This document shows, in pieces, positions 11,450-21,838 of a DNA stretch of 64,000 nt. The DNA is taken from NCBI GenBank assembly GCA_015143295.1, contig JABCRI010001090.1, positions 1 through 64,000 on the forward strand, in the 5' to 3' direction. The stretch's first letter is position 1. Every line of letters begins with the position of its first letter. The translations under genes and the position numbers were made by a program. Below the pieces are notes generated by a model. That model saw only the letters and a list, made by a program, of their open reading frames with translations, did no database searches and had not been told where the DNA came from. Source of the stretch: Tetracentron sinense. Taxonomy: Eukaryota; Streptophyta; Magnoliopsida; Trochodendrales; Trochodendraceae.

Positions 11450-14108
11450 TGTTAGGAATAGCGGTTGTGAGTACGGGATTTCGCCCTCACAAGAAATGTT
11501 GTGGGTTTAGAGTTGCCACTTATTTATTAAGAAGGGATAAGTCCCCGGGTAGTGGATAAGGTCTTAGTCTGCGGTAGAGGTCTAGGTAAGAGGTTCGGTT
11601 AAGTCCGGGGAAGGTATTAAGCACCCGGGACTTCCATTTTACAATGGTTCCCTACTCCCTAGGTGTAAGCCAAGTTAAAGTCAAAGTTGTTCAAATGTCT
11701 AAGTGTTTAAAGTAATACTAACCCAAGAAAGATAAAGCTAATTAGGGTCGAACCCGGATTGGGTTGCCGACATACTCACAAGGTGAGATCAAATCGAGCA
11801 TAGTTCTAGCACATGTGCCCGTGCCAATGCTAGGGGGAGTGTGTGTGTGCATCAAGGGTGGCTAATGGTCTAGCTCTAAGGTTAAGGTTTGGTCAAGTGC
11901 ATGGTTTAAGCCTGGTAGGCTTAGAGTTAGTCCGGTAGATTAAGGATTAGTCCGATAGACTAAAGGTGGATTTAACCGAGGTTAGGATTACTAATCGGGA
12001 TTAAAGGTCAAATTAACCATGATTAGGGTTACTAACCACAGTTGAAGGTAACAAGGTAAAGCCCGGTAGGCCAATGATGAGGCCAATAGGCTAAGAGATT
12101 TAGGCCCAGTAGGCCAAAATTAGATTTAACCAAGGTTAGGGTTGCTAACCGGAGTTAAACGGGAAGTCGACCATGGTTAGGGCTACTAACCATGGTAAAA
12201 AGGCCAAAGCAGAATCAGTTTGGACACTTAACAAGTTTTTAAACATTTCTGAAATTTTCCAAGGGTTAAGGGGTGTTTAACCATTGTTAAAAGTTAACCA
12301 GGGTTGGGTTAACCCTGGTTAAGGGTCCAAGCAGGTCAGGGTGGGCCTAGAGAGCATGACAGGCCATAGAATGGTCTCCTACCTAGTCTGGGCCTTGTGC
12401 AAAACCCAAAATCACAAAAAAAACAAAATGAAGGTATAGAGTTTATCGCCATTTTTAGTCTCCAGCTGACTTGAGTTTGTTGGCCTGGGGTTTAGGTTAG
12501 GAATGAAACCATGGGGCCATGGACCCACAAGGTTGAAGAGGGCAGTGCCCTGAGTGTCTGGGCCTTTGGTGGGCATGGAGGAAGGTCTAGAGTGGGCCCA
12601 AACTCGCTATGTTTGGTATCAAGTAATGGCTGTAAACTGTCTACCGCCATTACTGGCTATCTCTGGTTTTGGGCATGATAACCATGGTTAAGCAATAGGG
12701 TGAACCCTGGAAGGATCAGGGTAGATAGAGGGGAGTCAGGGGGACCCAACCATAGCCCTGAAATGGACTAGGGCCCCACCCAAAAGGGTGTAAAGCTACT
12801 GTGAACAGGAGGTACGTGAATGGCAGTAATCATTCTACCTCAAGTCCTAAAGTTTTCCATAAAATCGACACCAAAATATCCATGGGTTCCCTCATGGCTT
12901 GAGGGATCCCCAGAAGTCTAAGGGGAATACCATGAAGGTGGGGGTCTTGTACCATGTACGAAACCTCAAAGGGGGTTCCCCATACCTTTGAGGAAGGTAG
13001 GAGAACCCCTTATCCTTGGTTTGTAGCTATTGTACAAATAAGAAACAGAAATAGGGGACCCCTGGAATAGGACCAGGGGTCCTTACAATGCTATAACAGA
13101 AGAGAGAAAAGAGGGTAGGGGTGCTACCCTACTACTACGACCTCCACAGTGGAGGAGGTGTGCTGTGCACAGTGGTAGTGAGCAAGCTTGATGGTGGAGC
13201 TATGGGAGTGGCCTAGGTAGCTCCTGGAGTATCTGGGGATCACCTCAGGGGTAAAAGGAGGTTGAGGGATATGGGTTTTAAGCTGGCCAAAATTCTATAG
13301 GGGTCTCTTGCTAAGATTTTTTGGAATCCTTTGAACTAGGAAGAGGGGGGGTTATATAGAGTTGGGAAGGCCTTGGGGTAGTTTAGGGATAACCACAAGC
13401 GTGTTAAACACTGTGGGGGCAGAGCAGGAGAGGCCAGAGGGGGTGTCAGCTATGAAATTGCAGAAATCCAGTAATGGCAGTAGATATTCTAACGTCATTT
13501 CTGGTTTAGCTCAAATCAGGAATGGCGGTAGAAACTTTACCGCTATTACCTTATTTTTGCTAAAAGGAGTCCAACCCTCACACGATTAGCGTGGGGGTAC
13601 TGTTCATTTACCAAATATGGAAATAGCGATAAAGTTATTATCGCCATTACTGAGATTTTTTAAAATAAAGCAGTGGGCCCCACACCAATGGGTTTAAGGG
13701 TATGTGGGCCCACTGTTTGGGCCCACAGAGTTTTTGGCTTCGGATTTTTAGGGGTTTTTGGACCCTGGGGCTGAACTAGGGTTCACCTAGGGTTTGCGTT
13801 TACCCATGGTTAGGCTAGGGTTTATCTAGGGTTTGACCAAGATTAGGCCTGGGGTTTAGCTAGGGCTTGACTAGGGTTTGACCAGGGTTTTACCTAGGGT
13901 TAGGCTAGGGTCTAGGGTTTGACCAGGGTTAGGCCTGGGGTTTACCTAGGGCTTGACTAGGGTTTGACCTGGGTTAGGCCTAGGGTTTACCTAGGGTTTG
14001 TCTAGGGTTTGCCTAGGGTTTAGGGCTTGACTGGGACTCAGCTGGAGATAACCATGGTTAAAGGTATTAACCATGGTTAAGGTATAATGTAAAAATTGGG
14101 TGCTTACA
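11450..14108 (-). repeat. 2.66-kb LTR-like repeat R, copy A
   Basis: On the minus strand it begins TGTAAGCACCCAATTTTTAC (from 14108) and ends TTCCTAACA (11450), as an LTR would. A minus-strand TATA-like CTATATAACC lies near 13355. Related copies are at 55072-57825 and, inverted, at 44208-46774. It holds no credible gene but at least six short hairpins of the GGCGGTA...TACCGCC type (about 12427, 12622, 12818, 13470, 13519, 13619), many AACCATGGTTAA motifs and a CTAGGGTTT-rich minisatellite. The flanking 5-mers (ATAGC, GCAGC) do not match well, so whether it is a solo LTR is uncertain. Confidence 0.65.
13740..14045. repeat. Degenerate CTAGGGTTT minisatellite
   Basis: About twenty repeats of 12-24 bp variants such as CTAGGGTTTGACC and TAGGCCTGGGGTTTACC. 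The GGGTTTA-like words recall plant telomere repeats, but the period and sequence are irregular and it lies inside repeat R. The same array is in copy B (about 57430-57760) and, inverted, at 44270-44640. Confidence 0.85.
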
Positions 14109-14260
14109 GCAGCCTCATCCTTTTTCTTTTTTAGCTAAGGTTATCAGTTAACAGACTCTAAACACATACGCTAGACTTGTGGTAATAGCTAAGGTGTCAT
14201 AAGGGTAGATCCACACACCCAGTACTTAAAAGGGCCTGACTATTGGAGGAGTGGAGGCCT

Positions 14261-14303
14261 CTTATACACCCAGGCGGAGCCTAGTTCCTAACCGATGTGG
14301 GAC
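14261..14303 (-). promoter_or_regulatory. Perfect USE with TATA 26 bp downstream
   Basis: Minus strand GTCCCACATCG (14303-14293), 26 bases, then TATAAG (14266-14261). Copy B has the same arrangement at 58021-57979. Confidence 0.65.
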
Positions 14304-14503
14304 TGAAGGGAGGTTAGTAATACCCAAACCGCACACGGCACAATTGCTTTTTTTAATTAAGGTTATCAGTTAGCACACTCTAAACACACACACCTAGCCA
14401 AAACTATGATAATCACTAAGGTGCCATAAGGGTAGATTCACACCGTCACTCCAAAAGGGGCTAGCTAATAGAGGAGTGGAGGCCTTTTATACACCCACGT
14501 GGG

Positions 14504-14928
14504 TAGGGATGGCAATGGTCGGGTTTGAGCTAGGGCACCCCCAACTCGAGCCCGCCCCTAATGGGAAGAGTCCTATCCCGTTCCCATCCCAAACCCGGGT
14601 CATAGCGGGGCGGTTCCAATTTATCAAAAGTCTTCTTAACCTTGTTCCTATCCCGCCTTATCCCATTAAGCACTAGTTGGGGTGAGTCAATATTTCATAT
14701 TATAAGTAATATATTGATGTAATTTTAGGATTAAGGGTAAAATAATACTTTCACATTATACATGAGGCGAGGCAGGGCAGCTTAAACTCATTCCTAGCCC
14801 GAATCTGAGTCAGGTTTAACCTTCCATTCCTAAACACGTCCCTATCCCATTTAAGAACGCCCCAAACTAGTCCCAATAGGAGAGGGGTGGGGCGGGTTAC
14901 CCGATTAACCCGGCCGTTGCCATTCCTA
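14504..14928. mobile_element. hAT-type MITE in copy A
   Basis: 425 bp with inverted ends TAGGGATGGCAATGGTCGGG and its inverse (CCGTTGCCATTCCTA). Flanking 8-mers are CACGTGGG (14496-14503) and CATGCGGG (14929-14936). In copy B they are CACATGGG and CACACGGG. All four derive from CACGCGGG by CpG transitions, so this is a genuine 8-bp target duplication. Interior is CCCGCCCC-rich at both ends; no coding capacity. Confidence 0.85.
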
Positions 14929-14947
14929 CATGCGGGGCCTCATCCTT

Positions 14948-15124
14948 TTTATTTTTTAATTTTTGATAAACGGATATCTTGAGCCTTAAAGACTCAGAAT
15001 AGTCCCACGTGTTGCATAGGGAATACCCCCACCCCATACAACCAATATTGAGGGGAGCCCAGGAATCTACCTTGACACCTTCGAGTATACTGTTCATCCT
15101 TCAGGCAATGAGGTATACCCCCAA
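14948..15124 (-). mobile_element. tRNA-type SINE, copy A
   Basis: 177 bp flanked by a 13-bp target duplication GGGCCTCATCCTT (14935-14947 and 15125-15137). The minus strand starts GGGGGTATACCTCATTGCC, which fits a degenerate A box. A B-box-like sequence follows (GGTAGATTCCTGG here, GGTCGATTCCTGG in copy B), and the element ends in an A-rich tail (AAAAATTAAAAAATAAAAA). Such SINEs are Pol III transcripts mobilised by LINE enzymes. Confidence 0.8.
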
Positions 15125-15589
15125 GGGCCTCATCCTTACTCTCTTAATTTGAAAAGATCTCTTGATTAAAAAAGAAGAAAGAAATGACTCATCATCATAT
15201 GTATACTGTCACGTATCACATTGAGATTGGCCGAAAACTTATTTCATTATTTTAAGGTTATTTGACCTGAAAAAGTCTCAAATTAATAATTTAATTAAAT
15301 AGTACAAATTTCTAACATGTCACAATACCCAAAGTTGCTGCATCCACATTGAAACTTTGAAGGAAGAAGAAATTTAACCTAAAAAATTTGTGGGAAGAAG
15401 AAGCTTTGAATAAGGAAGTGACCTGAGAAGATATGAACTTATTATATTCTATCATACATGATACTGGGATTTGACCAGTTAACTCCAACGGTCAAATTGC
15501 TTTTACCGGTTGATGGGCAGTCCAGTTCTCTTTCTCTAAGCATTCTATTTTAAGTTCACTTTTTAAAAAAAAAAATAGTGATTAGCACA

Positions 15590-15818
15590 CTCCGCATTAG
15601 ACTATGTAGTCTAATGTCATGGCCATGCGTCCCTTTTAACACTCCTTTAACTATGGTTAAGCTTAACAAAATTAAATTAATATTTTTACTTTTTTTCTTT
15701 CTAAATATCAAGCTTAGATTGCTTAACCATAAGAGTGAGTGAATTTTAACTTCAGTTGATGTGTGTTAAAAATGGGGCATTAACCAATGAGGACTGTACA
15801 TTAGACTGCATAGTCTAC
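15590..15818. repeat. Foldback MITE, cap CATTAGACTA/TAGTCTAATG
   Basis: The left cap is a perfect 22-nt palindrome with a TG centre (15595-15616). The right cap is CATTAGACTGCATAGTCTAC (15799-15818). Between them is the shared core with GCGTCCCTTTTAACAC and TTAACTATGGTTAAG. The copy-B counterpart is 59312-59532. Confidence 0.75.
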
Positions 15819-15921
15819 GGCGGTAGTAAGTTAAGTACTTTCCAAAAACAAAAACAAAAAAATTTGATCAGTTTTGTATGCATGAAGAGTGCTAGACTGC
15901 TTGTAGCCCATACACATGCAT

Positions 15922-16714
15922 TGTAAGAACCCCATTTTTGCACTCCATATCCTTCTTCCTGCTTCTTCAAAAGCTCCAAAGTTCACTCAAGACCCAAGCC
16001 CATTTGGCCCAATCAAGTTCAATTACCTAATTTCATTACCTAAGCCCAAGTAGCCAAGCCCATTTACCCAATTGTCTTAGCCAAAGTTCAATTGCTTTAG
16101 TTAAAGCCTAATTATCATAGCTCAAGCTCAATTGTTATAGTTAAAGTCCAATAACCATAACTCATTACTCATCTACTAATAACCCATAATCCATAAATTC
16201 TAGTCCATATACCCATATCCATTCAACCCACATCCCAAAACCCACAAACCCAAACCCATTTTCTATTTTCCTACGAAAGACCTCTTATTTTTTTCTCAAA
16301 CCCCAAATAGCCTCATTTTTATGTCTACACACCTTTTTAACCACTCAATCATCTCTCACCAAGTACACACCTTTTTAACCACTCAATCACCTTTTTTACT
16401 CTCTTACAAATCAATCTTACAACTCATTCTTACACCTCTTACAAAACAATTAATCATCTTACATCTTTTTTGACCATCTAATCATGTCTCATCAAGTACA
16501 CACCTTTTTAACTATCCAATCACAAACCATGCTCATTTTGATCAACCAATCACCTCCCTTCTTCTCACCAAATCCTCTATTAATTATCAAATTGTCACAA
16601 CTCTTTGAAAACTCTATAAATACAAGACTCTCACAAGTCATTTCTCTCATCTCCAAAATCTCAAGTGGAAACCCTAGCTCTTCCTCATCTCCATCATCAA
16701 ACGAAATGTGTGCA
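15922..16714 (+). repeat. Probable solo LTR, copy A
   Basis: Begins TGTAAGAACCCCATTTTTGC and ends AATGTGTGCA. It is flanked by TGCAT on both sides (15917-15921 and 16715-16719). A TATA-like CTATAAATAC lies near 16612, a sensible distance from the 3' end for U3-R-U5. Inside are three to four imperfect repeats of ACACACCTTTTTAACCA. No internal region or second LTR is nearby. The target duplication falls in TGCA-rich sequence, so chance is possible. Confidence 0.55.
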
Positions 16715-16868
16715 TGCATGCTATCACCTCCTTAGTTAAACACTTATCCTCGTGTTGTACAAAAAATGGATGTGGAGGGTTTTACAAATTCCCTCGAAAT
16801 CAAAGAAAGGTCAAAATTATCATTTCATAAATATAAAAAACACCCATTAACTATCTTATGGATAGAAG

Positions 16869-19800
16869 TAGGGGTGTCAAACAAGCCCAGTTCGAAGGGT
16901 ACCCGGCCCGCCAAAACCCATCCTAGCTCGGCCCCTCTTCAACCCTTGGGCCGGGAAGGGCCAAAAATTTGAAAGCCCGCCTCCAATAGGGTCGGGCCCG
17001 ATCACGCCCTAGCCCGGCCCTGCCAAGGCCGGTCCTACCCTTATCTCCACTACACCTTAAATATGGTATATAAGAGCTGTATTTTTGTTTTAATTTTAAC
17101 TTTATAATATATTGTATTAACCTCTTTAAGTTAACTTTAACAGATTTAATCCGGGGTTAAAAACGTAATTTCACCTAAACTTCCTCTATATATACACATT
17201 AGAGTGGAAGCCCTAACCCTAAATCTCTTCTCTTTCAATCATCTCTCTTAGACTCTCTCTCTCTCTCATATCTCTCTCAGTTCTCACTTTTCAATTCTCA
17301 CAGCCAGGCCAACAATAGCCTCTCTTATAACTCAGTCTCTCATAGTCACGGGCCTCACGGCTAGGCCAGCAATCATCTCTCTCTTCTCACGGTCACCGCC
17401 TCACCAGTACATGACAGACAACAGAGGTCCCAACGGCTTCTTCCTTCACTCCTCTACTACTGTTAGTAGTCTCTCAAGCTAAAGCTCGAGCTCAAGTTCA
17501 AGCTCAAGCTCGGCTAAGCTACCACCACCACCACTCGGTCCACTCCACTAGCCACCACTCGGTTGTCTCGGACCTCTCGGTTTACTCTCTTCCTCATGTT
17601 GCATATATATATATATATGTATTCTGCTTTTGTTCAGGCTTCCAGACCAACCCCTAACCCTAGAAAAATTAAGAAATTCTAACTCCTAACCCTAAGTAGT
17701 TCATAGTTCATCCCCTAACCATCTAACCCTTAGAAAATTTTGGAATCCTAATTTCGTAACACGTTGCCCTAGAAAAATTAGAGAAATAGTTCATACCCTA
17801 AGTCCTAATCCTTAGAAAATTCTGAAATGAAAATTAAGAAACCCTACCTAAGTGGTTCATACCAAGTCCTAAACCTTATTAAGATTTTGAAACCCTACCC
17901 TTTAATAATCTAATCTGAATTTTGCTAGAACTTACTGTCTATAATTCCACAACTATTTATTGATGATTAAAATACTATTCTAGTTTGAGTTTGTTTGGTA
18001 AGTCTACTCTACCCTGATTGTTGAGTTTCTATTGTGATCTGAGAATACTATTATGATTTGAGTGTGTTTAGTAAGTCGATTCTAGTCTGATTGTTGAGTT
18101 TGTAGTTTGATTGCTGAGTTTCTATTCTGATCTAATAATACTATTCTGATCTGAGTTTGTTTAGTAACTTTATTCTGTTCTATTTTGATTGTTGAGTTTG
18201 ATTTTATTCTATTGCTGATTATTAGCTTACTGTCTAGCTTGAATATTGTTTAGTTTAATTATATATTTTTTTTAATTAAATTCAACTATGATCTGATAGT
18301 TTACTAATTGTTATTATATTTTGAATTTCTGATCTAATATTATATTCCTTTTGTTATTCTAAAATGTCGACTCCCGATTCTAGTAGTAATGCACGTTCTC
18401 TCTTAGTTGAGTCATCTATTGGTGTTCATCCTGAGGACCCTATCCTTGTGGAAGTGGAAGGGGGGAATACAACTTCAACTCATCCCCCTCTTCATCCATC
18501 AGTACCCTCTTCCTCATAGCCACAGTGTGAAGATCTTAACCCCAATAAAAGGAAATCTAAAAATACATCACCAATTTGGAAACATTTCATCCAAAAGGTA
18601 ATAAGTAGAAGATCAAAAGATGGTAAGAAAAAAGATATACGCATTGTTGTATGTAAGTTTTGTAACCAAGAATTGGACAATAGTGTTAAAAATGGAATCA
18701 ACCACATTACAAGACACATAAAATCTACCTATCCGCAAAGACCAAACCTTGACTCCACACAACCACTCATGACGTCTTTTAAAAGTAGTGGTTCAATGGG
18801 CTATGGCCCATAAATTTGACAAAAAAGAGTGCCGAGAAGCACTTGCATTAATGCTTATTCAACATGAGTATCCATTTAATATAGTTTCTCATGAAGGTTT
18901 TATTTATTACAGTAGCGTACTATAACCTTTATTTAAGATGGCGTCACGTAACACCATCAAGTCTGATTGCATGAAAATTTATAAAAATAAAAAACGTTAA
19001 CATTTTTTTAAAGAAATTTATCGAGAATTAGTCTCACAACTTATATGTGGACATCCAACCAAACATTAATTAGGATATATGGCTATTAACAGCCCATTAC
19101 ATTTACTTTGATTGAAATCTTAAAAAAAGAATACTTAACTTTATTAATGCTCCAAAAAAAAAATTTATTAATGTTGATCCACCCCATACAGGCTTGGCTT
19201 TAGCTGAAACTATTAAATCAAATTTAATGAAATGGAAAATTTTAGAAAAAATATTTAGTTTAGTTTTATACAACTATAGTACAAATGATTTATCGTAAGA
19301 GTTATGAAAACTCATCTTACTAGAAAAGAAGCTCTTTCATTAGAAGGTAAGTTAATTCATATGCGTTGTTATATACACATCTTCAACCTTATTGTGTAAG
19401 ATGGGTTGAGACAAATAAGCTCGATTATTCAAAATATTCAGGAATCAATAAAGTTTATTAAAAATTCAACATTATGTACACATAAATTTCAAGAACTTGT
19501 TAGTGAATTAGAGTTAAATACTGTAATAGGTTACCCTTTGATGTTTCTACGAGATAAAACTCCACCTATCTTATGCTAGAGGCTGTATTAGAATTTAGGG
19601 AAGTTTTTACTCGATTAGAAATAATAAACTCAAACTATAAATGTAATCATTTAGATGATGAGTGGTATCATGCAAAGATAATATATGAAGCTACAAATAT
19701 ATTCTCTAGAACTAAATACTCAACTATATCTTTATTATTGGAAGAAGTTGTTAAGATACATATTGAATTAATTGAGAAAATACATGGTGAAGATCATTTC

Positions 19801-20860
19801 CTCCGTTATATAGCTAAAATAATGAAAGTAAAATTTGATAAATATTGGGAAGATTATAATTCGATTTTTGAACTTGTTTTAATTTTTTATCATCGGCATA
19901 AACAATTATATTTAGAATATGTTTTGAGAAAGTTATTTGGGGATAATGATATAGCGAAGACACGAAAGGATAGAGCCTTTAAGAATCTTAAAGACTTGTA
20001 TAAGGAATATAGTGTTAAATTTAGTACCTCTAATGCCTCGAAATCAAGTAGGGAAAATATTGTTGCAACAAGTTCAAAAAGAAAAAATGAAGATTTCTTG
20101 AGATTTGAAGAAGAAATGAGTCAATGTACTGATTTAGAAGTAAGATCAGAATTAAATTTGTATTTGGAAGAGCCAAGAGATAAATCTGACGACTTTGATA
20201 TATTACTTTAGTGAAAAATTAATTCAAAAAAATATCTAATTTTATCAATGATGGTTCATGATATTTTAGCGATTCCAATGACAGCAGTAGCTTCTAAGTC
20301 TGCATTTAAGGGTACTTGACCAGTTTAGAAGTTATTTAAAACCAAACATTGTAGAAGCCTTAATTTGTTGTCAAGATTGGATTCATATAACTAAACAAAA
20401 TGAGTTAGAGTTGATAGAAGTGTCAAAATTAGATATATTAATGGATGATATAGATATTTAATTGTAAATTTTGTTTTATATAGTTTTATTAATCTATTTA
20501 TTTACTTATACTATGTTTTGTCAAGAGAATTTTTATTTTTTAAACTCTGACATTGCTTTTTCTGTTGCAATGCAGGTCCCATTTTAGAAGTCTGTAATGA
20601 TGTAGTTTGAAAGTCTTGCATTACAATTTACAGCAATCAATGAGATTGTTTAATGTCCTTCTCATAAAACACACTGTATCTAGAATGTCTTACTTTGTCT
20701 TAAAATGGTTGAAAACTTGAAACCCGTTATAACTTATAACACATGAAAGATGTTAAATGATATTTTTTAATTAAATTTTTTTGTATTATGATTATAGGTT
20801 TCCTTTATTGTTATTATTTTAATTTTTTTTTTTAGCATTTTCTTGCTAATGGGACAAAAC
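16869..20860 (+). mobile_element. hAT transposon remnant, copy A
   Basis: The left end TAGGGGTGTCAAACAAGCCC with GGCCCG-rich subterminal sequence is of the plant hAT type; the preceding 8-mer is GATAGAAG. A 1.3-kb leader follows, with TATA-like GGTATATAAG (about 17057) and imperfect TTGTTGAGTTT repeats (17980-18200), then the broken transposase (18364-20460) and an AT-rich tail. I could not find a matching right end with GACACCCCTA, so the 3' limit is approximate. The tail shares sequence with 30105-30395 and with the small hAT derivative at 24254-25087. Confidence 0.75.
18364..20460 (+). pseudogene. hAT transposase pseudogene, copy A
   Basis: Reading starts MSTPDSSSNARS at 18364. A BED zinc finger follows (WKHF near 18580; CKFC...HITRH at about 18652-18717), then an eroded middle, a 212-codon open stretch (19573-20211) with the MKVKFDKYWEDY motif of hAT catalytic-region proteins, and the C-terminal dimerisation motif LNLYLEEP...FDILL (about 20154-20211) followed by HDILAIPMTAVASKSAF. 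An in-frame TAG at 18517-18519 is shared with copy B. The two tryptophan codons expected after FDIL(L) read TAG TGA (20209-20214), and the Trp of the RWNSTYL motif reads TAA (about 19552). All are G-to-A decay of TGG. The protein would cut and paste hAT DNA; this copy is dead. Confidence 0.88.
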
Positions 20861-20865
20861 ATATT

Positions 20866-21155
20866 TGTCATTGAAGAAGAGTTCAATTGCACCCATAGGC
20901 ACACGTGACCCTTTTAACTGTGGTTAAGATTCACTGACTCTTAAGGTTCACCAATATAACTTTTTTTTTAATAAAAAAATATTAACTCTAAGGGTTAAAA
21001 ATTTTTAACTAGAGTTAAATATTTTTTCTAAAAACCAAAGTTATATTATTGAACCCTAAGTGTTAGCTGATGTTAACCACAATTAATAGATATTAAAAAG
21101 GGCACCTGTTGGTGCAATTAAACTCTCCCCGAGTTCAATCGCAATTGGCTCTGAT
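20866..21155. repeat. Foldback MITE, cap type GAGTTCAAT
   Basis: Left arm GAGTTCAATTGCACCC, CACACGTGACCC, TTAACTGTGGTTAAG; right arm is the inverse, ending GAGTTCAATCGCAATTGGCT. Same cap as the copies at 3655, 22660 and 30405. Confidence 0.75.
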
Positions 21156-21203
21156 TCGTTCTCACATTGTTTTGTTGAGCTTACTCACATTTATTTTAGT
21201 AGA

Positions 21204-21563
21204 GACTTGAAATTCTCTACGATTATAATTGGACTCCTTAGAGTTGGTTATGCCACTAAGGTCGTCACGGGTCTTTTTTGACATTCTTTAACTGTAATTA
21301 AGATTCGGTCATTCCTAGGGTTCAACCATCAATTTTAGTGTTTCGAAAAAATATTTTAAAAAATTTAACCTTGGAGTTAGTGAATTTCAACTGGAGTTAA
21401 AAAAAAGTAAATATTTTTTCAAATAACCAAAGGATAGGTGGGTGAACCTTAGGAGTGGATGAATATTAACTACAATTAAGATGTGTCAAAAGGGACACAT
21501 GGTAACCTAAAGGGCGTCACCACCAACTCCAAGGAGTCCAGTAACCATAGAGAATTTGAAGTC
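21204..21563. repeat. Foldback MITE, cap GACTTGAAATTCTC/TTGGACTCC
   Basis: Outer arms GACTTGAAATTCTCTACG and the inverse of GACTTCAAATTCTCTATGG at 21563, then GGACTCC(T)T(A/G)GAGTTGG, then the common core (GTCACGGGTC, TTAACTGTAATTAAGATTC). Non-coding. Confidence 0.7.
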
Positions 21564-21838
21564 AGTAAAAGATGATTCTAAAGGTAACAAAAGAAACTTA
21601 CAAAATAATATTTAATTAGTTTTTAGAGTGGTGATAAGTAGACATGTGGGTCCATTACTTAAGTTATCGCCGTGTGTTGCGCCCTTTTTTAACCCCCAAT
21701 TAAACCTTAACTAAATTAAGTTGAGATTTTTGTTTTCATTTTTATAAAAACAAAGGTTAATTGCTTAACCCTAGGATTGAATGAATCTTAACTATATTTA
21801 GTGAGTGTTAAAAAGTGGTGCGTGAACCAAAGAGGACC

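Larger units (their letters stand above)
14123..14936 (-). mobile_element. Dimeric retroposon with internal USE-TATA promoter, copy A
   Basis: Flanked by GCCTCATCCTT on both sides (14112-14122 and 14937-14947). On the minus strand it reads TATA/body, A-rich tail (TAATTAAAAAAAG), then USE GTCCCACATCG (14303-14293), 26 bases, TATAAG (14266-14261), then a second body similar to the first and a second A-rich tail (CTAAAAAAGAAAAAGG). The two bodies share TGATAACCTTA near the tail and ACCCTTATG. An hAT MITE (14504-14928) interrupts its 5' end. No protein is encoded. Long target duplications and A-rich tails indicate insertion by target-primed reverse transcription. Confidence 0.7.
4758..20130 (+). 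repeat. Copy A of a 15.4-kb direct segmental duplication
   Basis: This block is collinear with 48303-63783 in the same orientation. Both carry, in the same order, the 345-bp leader, Copia element, 2.66-kb LTR-like repeat, dimeric retroposon split by an hAT MITE, SINE, MITE, solo LTR and hAT remnant. Homology begins at ACACAGATTT in both and ends at GTACT in both. Both copies carry private indels, for example a roughly 90-bp deletion in the Copia 3' LTR of A only. Between 4758 and 5102, on the minus strand, a TATA-like TTCTATAAAAG (about 5013-5030) and a donor-like GGTAAGT suggest an old promoter and first exon, but no gene follows. Confidence 0.92.

Noticed and set aside
13740..14045. Interstitial telomere from a chromosome fusion
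   Set aside because: Repeats are irregular, lie inside a dispersed repeat and occur in three copies in different orientations.
11450..14108. Confident solo LTR
   Set aside because: Ends look right (TG...CA on the minus strand) but the flanking 5-mers ATAGC and GCAGC do not match, so I kept the weaker label.
14948..15124. Functional tRNA gene
   Set aside because: A/B-box resemblance is partial, no cloverleaf closes, and the A-tail with target duplication marks a SINE.
19573..20211. Intact 212-codon host gene
   Set aside because: It is an internal piece of the hAT transposase with conserved motifs and stops on either side.
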